Shown: positions 27,378-36,600 of the stretch, piece by piece | How positions within the stretch are numbered: the first letter of the stretch is position 1 | Layout: every line of letters starts with the position of its first letter | Assembly (NCBI GenBank): GCA_944336125.1 | Contig: CALVLA010000011.1 | Coordinates: forward strand, 1-39,579 | Source of the DNA: an uncultured Clostridia bacterium | GTDB lineage: Bacteria > Bacillota > Clostridia > Christensenellales > CAG-314 | Direction: 5' to 3' | Length of the DNA stretch: 39,579 nt | Translations under genes and position numbers: made by a program | Notes under the pieces: model-generated | Seen by the model: only the letters and a program-made list of their open reading frames with translations | Told to the model about the DNA's origin: nothing | The model's database searches: none

Positions 27378-28019
27378 ATGTTTGACATCAGCCGCATAAA
27401 ATTTGACGAAAAGGGGCTTGTACCCGCGGTCGTTCAGGACTATTACACAAAAAAGGTGCTTACAGTGGCGTACATGAACAGGGAAAGCCTTGAAATAAGC
27501 ATGAAGGAAGGCAAAACCTGCTTTTTCAGCCGTTCGAGAAACAAGCTTTGGAGAAAGGGCGAAACAAGCGGAAACTACCAGCACATTGTTTCAATCACAG
27601 GTGACTGTGACAGCGACGCCCTTGTTGTGGAAGTAGTCAAAGACGGACCTGCCTGCCACCTCGGCACCGATAGCTGTTTCAACGATACTTTGTACCTTGG
27701 GGAAAGAAATGCTTTTTCGCTTGACGGACTTTTTGATCTCATCAAGGGAAGAAAAACCGATCCCAAACAAGGCTCGTATACAACCTATCTTTTTGAAAAA
27801 GGTCTTGACAAAATACTCAAAAAAGTGGGGGAGGAAACTACCGAAGTAATCGTAGGCGCAAAAAACTCAAAAGAAGAGGCTGTTTTTGAAATTGCAGACC
27901 TGACCTACCACGTTTTTGTGCTTATGGCTCAGATGGGTATCGAACTTTCCGACGTAATTGACGAACTTGCTAAAAGACACGTCGTCGATCACAAAGTCAA
28001 ACAGGAGACCATGAAATGA
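27378..28019 (+). CDS. hisI: Bifunctional phosphoribosyl-AMP cyclohydrolase / phosphoribosyl-ATP pyrophosphatase (HisIE)
   Basis: Protein of 213 residues with two fused domains. Residues 1-~115 are the cyclohydrolase: [24 protein letters not shown], the metal site DCDSDA and [10 protein letters not shown]. Residues ~120-213 are the pyrophosphohydrolase: [15 protein letters not shown] and [10 protein letters not shown] with the acidic metal residues, then [13 protein letters not shown]. Together they carry out steps 2 and 3 of the pathway. Preceded by AAGGAGG; overlaps hisJ by ATGA. Confidence 0.96.
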   Translation: MFDISRIKFDEKGLVPAVVQDYYTKKVLTVAYMNRESLEISMKEGKTCFFSRSRNKLWRKGETSGNYQHIVSITGDCDSDALVVEVVKDGPACHLGTDSCFNDTLYLGERNAFSLDGLFDLIKGRKTDPKQGSYTTYLFEKGLDKILKKVGEETTEVIVGAKNSKEEAVFEIADLTYHVFVLMAQMGIELSDVIDELAKRHVVDHKVKQETMK

Positions 28020-28825
28020 AAATAAAATCAAACGTGCACACCCACACTACCTTTTGCGACGGAAAAAACACCGTCGATGAAATGGTAGAGGAAGCGGTGG
28101 CGCGCGGTTTTGATACCATAGGGTTTTCGGGGCACAGCTACACCCCGTTTGACACTTCGTACTGCATGAAGGACGTCGAAGGGTATGTAGCGGCGGTAAA
28201 AGCAGCAAAGGAAAAATACCGCGGAAAAATAGACGTGCTTTGCGGAATAGAGGCTGACTTTTACGGCGAGTTTGATCAGTCGTTGTTTGACTTCGTGATA
28301 GGCTCGGTGCATTACATTAAAAGAGACGGCGAGTTTTACCCGATTGACGAAAGCGAAAAAAGCTTTGATTATCTTTTGAACAATGTTTTCGGGGGAGACT
28401 TCCTTTCGCTTGCGGAAAATTATTTTTCAGCCGTTACTCAAATGGCAGAAAAAATCAAACCCGACATTTTGGGACACTTTGATTTGATTGCAAAATTCAA
28501 CGACGGAAACAGGTTTTTCGACGAAAACGACGAAAGATACAAAAAAATAGCTCTCGACGCCGTTGACAAAATTGACGAAAAAATTGTTTTCGAGCTTAAT
28601 CTCGGCGCAATGTACAAAGGTTACCGTCTTGCGCCTTATCCGCAAAGGTTTGTTTTGGACAGGCTTTGCGAGCTTAACCGTCCGCTTGTCATTTCATCCG
28701 ACGCTCACGACAAAAAAACTTTGGGGCGTTACTTTGACGATATGGCGGATTATCTCAAAGACGTTGGGTTTTCCTATGTCAAAGTTATGACAAAAAACGG
28801 TTTTAAAAACAAAAAAATCCGCTGA
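28016..28825 (+). CDS. hisJ: Histidinol-phosphatase, PHP family (HisJ/HisK type)
   Basis: Protein of 269 residues of the polymerase-and-histidinol-phosphatase (PHP) superfamily. Metal-ligand motifs are visible: [45 protein letters not shown] and [12 protein letters not shown]. It supplies the phosphatase step that monofunctional hisB lacks, which completes the pathway within this one operon. ATG overlaps the hisIE stop by four bases. Confidence 0.93.
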   Translation: MKIKSNVHTHTTFCDGKNTVDEMVEEAVARGFDTIGFSGHSYTPFDTSYCMKDVEGYVAAVKAAKEKYRGKIDVLCGIEADFYGEFDQSLFDFVIGSVHYIKRDGEFYPIDESEKSFDYLLNNVFGGDFLSLAENYFSAVTQMAEKIKPDILGHFDLIAKFNDGNRFFDENDERYKKIALDAVDKIDEKIVFELNLGAMYKGYRLAPYPQRFVLDRLCELNRPLVISSDAHDKKTLGRYFDDMADYLKDVGFSYVKVMTKNGFKNKKIR

Positions 28826-28832
28826 GGTGTTT

Positions 28833-29507
28833 ATGCTGGGAATTATCTGCGCTATGCCGTGCGAGGCGGCGCCCATTGAAAAACTTTTTGTCGAAAAAGA
28901 GGAAAAAGTTTATGCTAAACGAAAATTCGTCGAGGGCAAGCTTTTGGGAAAAGACGTTGTGCTTTGCGTATGCGGCGTGGGCAAGGTAAATGCCGCCGCT
29001 GGCACGGTTTTGCTTAAAGAAAAATATGACGTGAAGGTTGTTTTAAACGTCGGGGTGGTGGGTGCGATAAACCCGTCTCTGTCGCTTTTTGACGTGTGCG
29101 TGGGCGAGTCGGCAATGCAGTACGACTTTGACATAAGCGGCACAAATGACCTGAAAAGAGGACAGCTCGAAGGTTTTGACGACTGTCATATCGCGCTTGA
29201 ACAAAAGTACGTAGGCGCGCTTGAAAAAATCGGATTGAAAAGGGTTAAAATCGCAACTACCGATACTTTCAGGTTTGACGAGGAGGTTTACCGTTTTGCT
29301 TTGTCCTGCAACCTTGACGTAGAGGACATGGAAGCGGGAGCCATAGCTCATATATGCAGCGACTTCGGTATTCCGTTTGTGTCGGTAAAATCAATTTCAA
29401 ACATGGTTAAAAAGGGCGGAGAGGAACAATATACCGACTGCTGCGACAGGGCAATAGACAGCTATATGAAAAAATTTGAAAAAATTGCGGAGACAATTTA
29501 TGGATAA
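28833..29507 (+). CDS. mtnN: MTA/SAH nucleosidase-like protein with Asn in place of the catalytic Asp
   Basis: Protein of 224 residues of the nucleoside phosphorylase superfamily. The start is ATG 28833 rather than GTG 28827, because GAGG (28824-28827) is the ribosome site. GIICAM with Glu11, NVGVVGAINPSL, and the base- and ribose-binding VEDMEAGAIAH correspond to MTAN elements. Where E. coli MTAN has the catalytic Asp197 (AISD), this protein has SISN (Asn190), and the preceding Arg position is Lys. Asn at this place is found in some relatives such as futalosine hydrolases and purine nucleoside phosphorylases. Because luxS overlaps it by eight bases, S-adenosylhomocysteine cleavage to adenine and S-ribosylhomocysteine is still the best guess, but a different nucleoside is possible. 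Confidence 0.82.
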   Translation: MLGIICAMPCEAAPIEKLFVEKEEKVYAKRKFVEGKLLGKDVVLCVCGVGKVNAAAGTVLLKEKYDVKVVLNVGVVGAINPSLSLFDVCVGESAMQYDFDISGTNDLKRGQLEGFDDCHIALEQKYVGALEKIGLKRVKIATTDTFRFDEEVYRFALSCNLDVEDMEAGAIAHICSDFGIPFVSVKSISNMVKKGGEEQYTDCCDRAIDSYMKKFEKIAETIYG

Positions 29508-29925
29508 GATACCTTCCTTTTTGAAAGACCACGACAAACTCGCGCCGGGTTTTTGGTTCAGCGGAAAGGCAAACGGCGTGACTACCTTTGATTTGCGTTT
29601 TAAAAAACCAAACTGCGGCGACTTTATTTCTCCTGCCGCAAGCCACTCGGTGGAGCATATTTTGGCGACGCTTCTGAGAAACGGCAGTCAAAAACAAAAC
29701 ATAATTTATTTCGGGCCTATGGGGTGCCGCACGGGTTTTTATCTCCTGACGGTAAACATTGACGAAAGCCAAGCCAAAAAAGCTCTTATCGAAGCGCTCG
29801 AACAGGCGGAAAAAATTGAGGAAATCCCGGGTGCCGAAAGGACTGAATGCGGCAACTATCTCGACCACGACCTTGAAGGCGCGAAAGAGGAATGCAGAAA
29901 ATATTTGGAGCTCATAAATGATTGA
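29500..29925 (+). CDS. luxS: S-ribosylhomocysteine lyase LuxS
   Basis: Protein of 141 residues, slightly shorter than the usual ~155. It splits S-ribosylhomocysteine into homocysteine and DPD, the precursor of autoinducer-2. Zinc ligands HxxEH (HSVEH) and the Cys in ECGNYLDHDLEGAK are present, as are catalytic Cys in PMGCRTG and substrate Arg in TFDLRFKKPN, so it should be active. CGGAG (29488-29492) selects ATG 29500 over TTG 29476. It overlaps the nucleosidase and the following glycosylase by eight bases each. Confidence 0.95.
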   Translation: MDKIPSFLKDHDKLAPGFWFSGKANGVTTFDLRFKKPNCGDFISPAASHSVEHILATLLRNGSQKQNIIYFGPMGCRTGFYLLTVNIDESQAKKALIEALEQAEKIEEIPGAERTECGNYLDHDLEGAKEECRKYLELIND

Positions 29926-30391
29926 AAGTTTTGCTCCCGTTTACGACGAAAACGCGAGGGTGTTGATTTTGGGTTCGTGTCCCAGTGTGAAGTCTCTTGA
30001 AAAACACGAGTATTACGGCAACAGACAAAACAGGTTTTGGAAAATAATGTTTAAATTGCTTGACGAACCCTTTACCGAAAACTATCAGGAGAAAAAAGCC
30101 ATGCTGTTAAGGCACGGCATAGCTCTTTGGGACGTCATAGGCAGCTGCAACCGTCAGGGGTCGTCTGACAGCAGCATAACCGACGAAGTGTTTAACGATA
30201 CGGAAAGTCTTTTGAAGTCGGGAAAAATCGAATGTGTGGCATTAAACGGCACGAAGGCGGCAAAAAGCTTTTCGACAAATACAAACGTGAAAGTCAAAAA
30301 ACTTCCTTCCACAAGTCCTGCAAACGCCTCAAAAAGCTTTGACGAATTGTTTGAAATGTGGAAAGAGGCTTTAATAGAATTTATAAAATAA
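29918..30391 (+). CDS. DNA-deoxyinosine (hypoxanthine-DNA) glycosylase, UDG superfamily
   Basis: Protein of 157 residues with the family 6 uracil-DNA-glycosylase-like layout: VLILGSCPSVKSL near the start, YYGNRQNRFW around residues 32-41 (Asn38 sits where family 6 enzymes have their key Asn), ALWDVIGSC, and the late LPSTSPANA motif. Such enzymes remove deaminated adenine (hypoxanthine) from DNA. It is translationally coupled to luxS by an eight-base overlap and is the last gene before the operon terminator. No functional link with histidine or methyl-cycle genes is known to me. Confidence 0.88.
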   Translation: MIESFAPVYDENARVLILGSCPSVKSLEKHEYYGNRQNRFWKIMFKLLDEPFTENYQEKKAMLLRHGIALWDVIGSCNRQGSSDSSITDEVFNDTESLLKSGKIECVALNGTKAAKSFSTNTNVKVKKLPSTSPANASKSFDELFEMWKEALIEFIK

Positions 30392-30420
30392 AAACGCACT
30401 TAATGTGCGTTTGTTTTTTA
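30391..30420. terminator. Bidirectional terminator at the end of the his operon
   Basis: AAACGCAC (30392-30399) and GTGCGTTT (30405-30412) form an 8-bp stem with a TTAAT loop, followed by GTTTTTT on the + strand. On the - strand it is followed by TTTTATTTT, so it also ends the CoA-transferase genes. Confidence 0.88.
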
Positions 30421-31065
30421 CATTTTTTTAAGATTTTTTGAAATTTCGAGAGGGGCGTCTGTGGCTTGTTTTATTTCGTCTATCGTGAACTCGTCGTTGT
30501 ATTCCGTCAAAACAAAGCCTTTTTCGTTAAACTCGAAAACGCCCATTTCGGTGATGACTTTGTCCACTATACCTACCGCGGTAAGAGGCAACGTACAGTC
30601 ACTCACCAGTTTTGATTTTCCGCCGTTTGTCTGCAAGGTGCATACGATTACCTTTTTCGCGCCCGCTACCAAATCCATGGCTCCGCCCATACCCGTTATC
30701 TTGCCTCCCGGAACAATCCAGTTTGACAGGTTTTTGTGGGTGTCAACCTGCAAGGCTCCCAAAAAGGTGACGTCAAGGTGTCCGCCGCGCGCAATGCCGA
30801 AACTTGTCGCGCTGTCGAAAAACGCGGCGTCCTTTGTGGCTGTTACCGGTGCTCCTCCCGCGTTTACCAAATGTCTGTCAACTTTATCGGACGAAGGGTA
30901 GGGACCAATTCCCACAAAGCCGTTTTCGGAGTGCAAGGTGATGTGCACGTCGTCGGGGATGTAATTTGCGATTAAAGTGGGTAGACCTATGCCGAGGTTT
31001 ACCACGGCGCCGTCTTTAAGCTCTTTGGCGGCGCGTTTTGCTATGAAGTTTTTCGCGTCAGTCAT
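30418..31065 (-). CDS. atoA: 3-oxoacid (acetoacetate/butyrate) CoA-transferase subunit B
   Basis: Protein of 215 residues, family I CoA-transferase beta subunit. The catalytic Glu lies in SENGFVG near residue 48. GIGLPTLIANYI, NAGGAPVTATKDAAFFDS, RGGHLDVTFLG and NWIVPGG are family signatures. With subunit A it moves CoA between acetoacetyl/butyryl and acetate-type acids, in acetoacetate activation or butyrate/acetone-type fermentation. ATG overlaps the subunit A stop by eight bases. Substrate choice cannot be told; no thiolase or hydroxybutyryl-CoA genes are in view. Confidence 0.93.
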   Translation of the reverse strand: MTDAKNFIAKRAAKELKDGAVVNLGIGLPTLIANYIPDDVHITLHSENGFVGIGPYPSSDKVDRHLVNAGGAPVTATKDAAFFDSATSFGIARGGHLDVTFLGALQVDTHKNLSNWIVPGGKITGMGGAMDLVAGAKKVIVCTLQTNGGKSKLVSDCTLPLTAVGIVDKVITEMGVFEFNEKGFVLTEYNDEFTIDEIKQATDAPLEISKNLKKM

Positions 31066-31720
31066 GGTCTTGCTCCTTTACTACGTAATCAACGAATATG
31101 TGAGGGGTATGCACGCTTTCCGCTGCTATATCGCCAGTTTTAACGACGTGTTCGGCTTCGACGATGACGGTGTCTGCCGCCATTGCCATGAGCGGACTAA
31201 AGTTTTGCGTGCTTTTTTCAAAATAGCAGTTTCCCGCTTCATCGACTTTATATGCCTCAAAAATTGCCACGTCGGCTTTAAGAGGCAGTTCCAAAAGATA
31301 ATCCTTGCCGTTTACGGTAAGCTTTTGCTTTCCCGTTTCAACGACTGTACCTACTCCTGTTGGCGTCAAAAAGCCACCGAGACCGCAACCCGCCGCGCGT
31401 ATGCGTTCGGCAAGGGTGCCTTGAGGTACAAGTTCGTTTTCGACAAGTCCGTCGTTAATTTGTCCGCCTGCCTCAGGGTTTGTGCCAAGGTGCGAGCAAA
31501 TGATTTTTTTGACTTGCCCGTTTTTGAAAAGCTTGCCTATGCCGACGTCGGGAAAAGCCGCGTCGTTGGATATTACGGTTAGGTTTTTGGTTCCGTTTTT
31601 GACAATTTCGTCTATGATTTTATTAGGATTGCCGCAGCCTAAAAAGCCGCCTATCATCAAAACACATCCGTCTGTTATCTTTTCTGCCGCCTGTTTTACC
31701 GTAATAAACTTGTTTTTCAT
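31058..31720 (-). CDS. atoD: 3-oxoacid (acetoacetate/butyrate) CoA-transferase subunit A
   Basis: Protein of 220 residues, family I CoA-transferase alpha subunit. Glycine-rich MIGGFLGCGNP (CoA-binding), SNDAAFPDVGIGKL, GTNPEAGG, the LVPQGTLAERIRA segment and the late FSPLMAMAADTVIVEAE are typical. Forms a heterotetramer with subunit B encoded next. The ribosome site is GGGTGG just upstream, and the promoter lies at 31748-31775, partly inside the terminator hairpin of the upstream ComF gene. Confidence 0.93.
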   Translation of the reverse strand: MKNKFITVKQAAEKITDGCVLMIGGFLGCGNPNKIIDEIVKNGTKNLTVISNDAAFPDVGIGKLFKNGQVKKIICSHLGTNPEAGGQINDGLVENELVPQGTLAERIRAAGCGLGGFLTPTGVGTVVETGKQKLTVNGKDYLLELPLKADVAIFEAYKVDEAGNCYFEKSTQNFSPLMAMAADTVIVEAEHVVKTGDIAAESVHTPHIFVDYVVKEQDHD

Positions 31721-31747
31721 GTTCCACCCAAAAAATTATTGTTCAAA

Positions 31748-31775
31748 ATTATAAGCAAAAATGAAAAAAAATCAA
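31748..31775 (-). promoter_or_regulatory. Promoter of the CoA-transferase genes
   Basis: On the - strand: TTGATT (31775-31770), a 16-base spacer and TATAAT (31753-31748). The -35 box coincides with the 3' arm of the terminator hairpin of the gene upstream. Confidence 0.6.
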
Positions 31776-31800
31776 TCGCTGAGATTGATTTTTTTTGTTT
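31763..31800 (-). terminator. Terminator of the ComF unit
   Basis: AATCAATC and GATTGATT (31770-31777 / 31783-31790) form an 8-bp stem with a five-base loop, flanked by A and T tracts on both sides. On the - strand it follows the ComF stop by a few bases and ends in eight T. Confidence 0.8.
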
Positions 31801-31803
31801 TTT

Positions 31804-32514
31804 TTATTCCATAGGTATCTTTCTGACGTTTGAAGCGAATGTCAGACAATATACGTTTTCACAGCCGTTTTCGCGAAGAACTTTTGTCATTTCGTTCAAA
31901 GTCGCGCCTGTTGTTTTGACGTCGTCCACTATGAGAACGTTTGGCTTTGGTTTTGCCGCAATTTCAAAGATGCCTGCCATATCGGTAAATCGTTCGTCGT
32001 AAGTTTTGCCTTCCTGCGGACCGAGATCGCGCACTTTGTTTGCAAGGTTTACCACCGGCAAACCGGTGAGTTTTCCGAGACTGTCCGCCAAAAGTTTTGC
32101 TTGGTTGTATCCGCGTTTGCGTTTTGTTTCGGCACTTATCGGAATAAAGGTGATTTCGTCAATCAGCCAATGCTGACCGTCAAAAATCTTTTTCATCATG
32201 TGCGCCATTACGTCTGCGAGATATCTGTGATTGCCGAATTTCAAACGATAAACCAGTGTTTTGGCATAACCCTCGAAACGACATACCGAGCGCGCTTCGT
32301 TAAACAGCAATTGATTTTTGCCGCAGGTGTCGCAGTAAACGTTCATTGTCCTTATGTCTACTCCGCACTTTTTGCATACGTGCAAATTCAACGGCATTTC
32401 CTTCATACACTTGTCGCATATGCCGTGTTTGGATTTGTCGATTTCTCTGCCGCAAATCACGCATTTGATCATGGGAGGGGACAGTGCGTCAAGCAGTTTG
32501 TCGATAAGTTTCAT
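31804..32514 (-). CDS. comFC: ComF family protein (phosphoribosyltransferase-like)
   Basis: Protein of 236 residues. The N-terminal part has two zinc-ribbon-like Cys pairs (CVICG, CDKC; CKKCG, CDTCG), then a PRTase-like domain with the PRPP-loop motif VLIVDDVKTTGATL near residues 197-210 and the ComF hallmark KRKRGYNQA. In naturally competent bacteria ComFC helps handle incoming single-stranded DNA; many non-competent Bacillota also carry it. The ATG at 32514 is preferred over TTG 32520; neither has a clear ribosome site, and translation is probably coupled to the gene before, whose stop (32517) overlaps this region. Confidence 0.9.
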   Translation of the reverse strand: MKLIDKLLDALSPPMIKCVICGREIDKSKHGICDKCMKEMPLNLHVCKKCGVDIRTMNVYCDTCGKNQLLFNEARSVCRFEGYAKTLVYRLKFGNHRYLADVMAHMMKKIFDGQHWLIDEITFIPISAETKRKRGYNQAKLLADSLGKLTGLPVVNLANKVRDLGPQEGKTYDERFTDMAGIFEIAAKPKPNVLIVDDVKTTGATLNEMTKVLRENGCENVYCLTFASNVRKIPME

Positions 32515-32516
32515 TT

Positions 32517-33644
32517 TCAAATTTCAAAAGGCGACGGCTCTGCCTGACGGTACCGTTGTTTCGCACAGGAAAAAAGGGTTGAAAGATATTCCGCTTCGGC
32601 TTTGTTCGGCATGTGTTCCAACAGTTTTTGCACGAGCATACAGTCTACGGCGTATTGTCTGTCGTCATGCTTTGAAAGCATGTTTACGCATATTTTCGCA
32701 ATAAGAGTAAATGAAGAGGGCAGCCTTGAAACGGCGTTTTTTACGGTGATGTCAAAATCGTTGTAAACAAGTGCGGCGGTGTGTCTGTCGTCCTTAAAAA
32801 GCACCAGATTGTTGAAGTACTCAACGCTTACCGTGTTGGCGTAGTTTTCGGGCATGACGTTTTTGTTTTCAAAAAGCTCTTTTATGAAATTGCTTGCCGC
32901 GCCCGACTGTCCTTTGGACACCAAAAAGCAGTATTGCATGTAAAGCGCGTTGCAAACCAAAGGGTACTGTGCGTCTTGCACGCCGAAGTCGAAAAACTTT
33001 TCGCTCATCTGACTGAAAGTTTTTCCGTCAAGCATGTCCGCTGTGGCGGCAAGCTGCGTGTAATAGGCTTTTTTGCATGCCTGCGTTTTGGAAACGGTTT
33101 TTACCATAAATCCGTCGTTTGCAAAAGCTTTAAGAGGTAGGGCGTTCATAAGGGCAAAAACAAAGTTTACCAAAATGCCCGAAAGCAAAAAGGATTTGTT
33201 TACTCCTCCGTTGCAAACAAAAAGGGCGAGGCACACGATAATAAGCGCGGTATTCATAAAAACTCCGCCCATGTTGTAAAACACGAAAGGAAAGTTGTCG
33301 CGGTACTCGAAATTAGGCGCCATAAGGCATTGCCCTATGCCGCCGTTCATTTTTTGCCATTGAAATTTGTAGCTGCCGTTGATTTTTACCAGAGCAATGT
33401 TGAGTAGCCTGAAAGATATAAAGCGATAACCGGATAAAAATCCTGCAATGAGATGTCCGCATTCGTGAAGCAGTGTGGCAAATAAAACCCAAAGCAAAAT
33501 GTGCCATACCGTGTCGAGGTTCATTTGAAGTCCTTCCTCGTTTAAGGGGGAACCGAGCCACAAGCCCAAAGCCACGCCTAAAACGGTGCCTATCACTATC
33601 ACGTAAATCCAGTAGGAAGGAATGTTTTTTTTGTTGTTTTTCAT
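32517..33644 (-). CDS. M50-like membrane metallopeptidase with helical C-terminal domain
   Basis: Protein of 375 residues with about four hydrophobic segments (roughly 11-31, 45-70, 120-145, 150-172). The second ends in HECGH (residues 60-64), a perfect HExxH zinc motif inside the membrane. The fourth leads into NALPLKAFANDG with Asp177, at the place of the second metal-ligand loop of site-2 proteases (NxxPxxxxDG). The remaining ~190 residues are soluble and helical, with no family recognised; they look like TPR-type helix pairs. It lies nine bases after the coiled-coil gene and three bases before ComF, so all three share one message. Inference: intramembrane proteolysis of an unknown substrate. 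Ribosome site weak. Confidence 0.82.
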   Translation of the reverse strand: MKNNKKNIPSYWIYVIVIGTVLGVALGLWLGSPLNEEGLQMNLDTVWHILLWVLFATLLHECGHLIAGFLSGYRFISFRLLNIALVKINGSYKFQWQKMNGGIGQCLMAPNFEYRDNFPFVFYNMGGVFMNTALIIVCLALFVCNGGVNKSFLLSGILVNFVFALMNALPLKAFANDGFMVKTVSKTQACKKAYYTQLAATADMLDGKTFSQMSEKFFDFGVQDAQYPLVCNALYMQYCFLVSKGQSGAASNFIKELFENKNVMPENYANTVSVEYFNNLVLFKDDRHTAALVYNDFDITVKNAVSRLPSSFTLIAKICVNMLSKHDDRQYAVDCMLVQKLLEHMPNKAEAEYLSTLFSCAKQRYRQAEPSPFEI

Positions 33645-33652
33645 AAATAAGC

Positions 33653-36600
33653 TCAGGTAAAAATTTTGTCCTTAATTTTGGTCAGGTATTCAACGGATTT
33701 TTCGTCCCACGCTCCTTGCAAAACAAGGGTTTCGAAAGGAGGATTTTTGACGGAGTTGTCGCAAATTCGAAGCGCCAAAAACAAAGTGAGTTTTTCGTTG
33801 TGGTTAAGCTGAACGAAAGGTTTTGAGTCAAGACAAAACAAGCCGTTTTGTTGCTGAATTTCGGCTTTTGCTCCGAAAAGTTTTGTAAGTATGTCCGAAG
33901 AGTTTTTCAAAAGCTTGTTGATTTTGTCTTTCAAAAGAGGATTTGCGTACGCCGCGTTTTGCGAAGTTTCGAGAATAGCCGAATTGTCTTTCAGCCTTTC
34001 CATCAAAACCTGCAATTTGTTTTTTGATTTTTCCGACTCGATGAAGCGGTTTGTCATTTCGCGGTAATTTTCCGCCGACTGAGAAAGTTCGTCGCGCAAG
34101 TTGTCGCACTCCTCCTGCTTTGACTCGATTTCCTCTCTCAAAGCATCGGCTTTTTCGTCGTCGGTGTTTTCCTCAAACTCTTTTTCGAGAGTTTTGAGGC
34201 GGTTTTTCATGAGTTTTACCGTTGCGTCGTATTTTTCCACTCCGGCTGAAATTTCCGTATATGCTTCGTCGGAAAGATTTTTGAGTTTTAGGCTTTCGAT
34301 ACTCTGCCCGTTAAGCTCCGCCATAAGCGACTGGGCGGTAAGGCGTTTTTGTTCGTATTCCTCTTCCATTGTGTTCAAATCCACTTCGCGTTTTTCGATT
34401 TGAACGCATTTTGCGAAAATTTTGTCCTCAATCTCGTTTTTGCTTTCCTCAAGCGCCTTTTTTTCGCTCAAAAGGGCATTGAGTTTTTCCTGCGAGTTTG
34501 CGTTTTCGGCCCCTGCGATTCCTGTGAAAAGGGCGGCTTTCTGGTTGATTTTTTCCACAGACTTTTCGTTCGCCTTTTTTTCGTTTTCCAAGTCGCTTAT
34601 GCAGTTTGACACGTTGATAAGCCTTGTCTGAACCGCTTCCGCCGCGTCTGTTTCGATTTTACGCTGGTTTTGCAAAAGAATGAGTTTTTCGGTAAGGTCA
34701 ACGAGGTCGGTGCGCAGCTTGTCGTTTGATTCGACAAGCATGTCGACGGTAGTTTGCCTCATATCTACTGCCTTTTGCGTTTCGGAAAGGGAATTGAGCC
34801 TGTCGGCAATTTCCTTTTTGGTTTTTTCGAGACCGCGCTGTTTTTCGCGCAATATGTTAAGTTCCGTTTGTCTTTCGACAACCGTTCGCTGCGCGTCCAA
34901 AACGAAGGAGGTGCTTTTTCCCAGGTCAAGTGCCTGGAAATATTTTTCGGCAAGCGCGTTGTCCTCCGGACGTATTGCCTCGCGGTAATTTTTGATGACA
35001 AGGTCGCGTTCGTTTCGGCAGGTCACGATGTCCCCCAAAACAATTTGCTTTTGTCTTTCCACTTCGTCAAGCACGTATTTAAGTCCCGTCTGCCTTGAAA
35101 CGAGTTCCGTCTTCTTTTTGCCGCGTTTGACTATGTCGCTTTTAAGGCTTTCGATATGTTCGTCGATATACGCGCAGGTGGTAGGGGCTACCATGAGGTT
35201 TGAGTTGTTGAACCCCGGCAAAGCCTGCTGTTCCGACACTGCCTGCCTTTTGATGACCATGTCGCGGTCGTACTGTTTTTGTGCCAAAAGGGTTTGCAGA
35301 CACTGCGCCGACTGGTCGACTTCTATTTCCTTGTAATGAAGATTTTGAATTTCCTCACGCAGATTTTTTTGTTTTTCCTTCAATGACTGCAAAATTGCTT
35401 CGCCTTTGATGATTTTGGATTGAAGCATTTGCAAAATGGTGTCTTTTGATTTGTAAGGGGCTACCGCGTCGTCAAGGCGTACTACGGCGTTCAAAGTGTC
35501 TTGCGCCGCTTTCAAAAGGTTTTCCTGCTCGGTGATTTTTGCGTCCACCGATTGACTTTCGGCGGTGTTTTGCTGCAAAAGGTTGTCAAGCTCCTTGATT
35601 TTTACGCCGAGTTTGACGTTTTCCACAAGGTCGTTGATGGATCTTAACGGAATGTTGATTTCCGTAAGCTTTGCCTTTGTTTCGTCAATGGATTTGTCGA
35701 TGTTTTCTATCGAAATGCGGTGGCCTTCTTTGAGTTTTTCAAGCTGCGATTTGTCGGCGGCAAGCTCCGAAATTTTTTCGTCGATTTTTTGGTTGCGTTC
35801 CTTAAGTCCCGCAATGCTTTCGGTCTCTGACTTAATGAGCAAAATCCTTGCGTTTTGCTCGACTTTTCGTGTCAGTTCGCTTTCGATCTCTTTAAGTCTG
35901 TCGTTTACCGTTTTTCGCTCGCTTTCAAAAACACTCAGTTCTTGCTTGTCGGCGCTTTGCTTTTCGTTAAGCTCGTCCAGCTGTTTTTTGTACGGCAAAA
36001 CTTCCTGTAGTTTGGGAAGTACTTCCTGCAGTTTTTTGTGTTCTTCGAGCTGGAGCCTTTTTTCCTCAATGAAACCGCGGTTTTCCTCAAGACGCGAAAT
36101 GTGGTTTTTGGTTTGTTCTATTTCGCGAGTTATGCTTTTTTTGGTTTTTAAAAGAGCAAGGCTGTCCTTCAAAACGTTGAGTTCGCTTGACGCCTTTACA
36201 AATTCGTTTTGCAGTTTAAGGTTTTCGTTTCTGGCTTGGTCAAGCTCGTTTAAAGTAACCGCGTTTATGCCTTGCGAAACGATTTCGTTTATTTCTCTTT
36301 TGATTTCGTCTTTGTTTTTTTCGGCTTCGAGGCGAACTTTGTCGGTTTTTTCAATGACGCTTTGCAAGTCGGCAAAACACCCTATCCTTGTCAAAGAGGG
36401 GTCAAGACAAAATTCGTCGAAATCCTTTTTGTCGATGACTACGTCGGCAAAATATCTTTCCTTGTCGGCGCCGAAAATTTCAAAAAGTTTGGCGTCGGCG
36501 TCGGGAAACCTTTCGACGTTTCCGTTTTGCACGCGGGTAAGCAGGCATATGCTGTTTTCATACGCCTTTTCTCTCGACAAAGTATATTCTGTTCCGTTAC

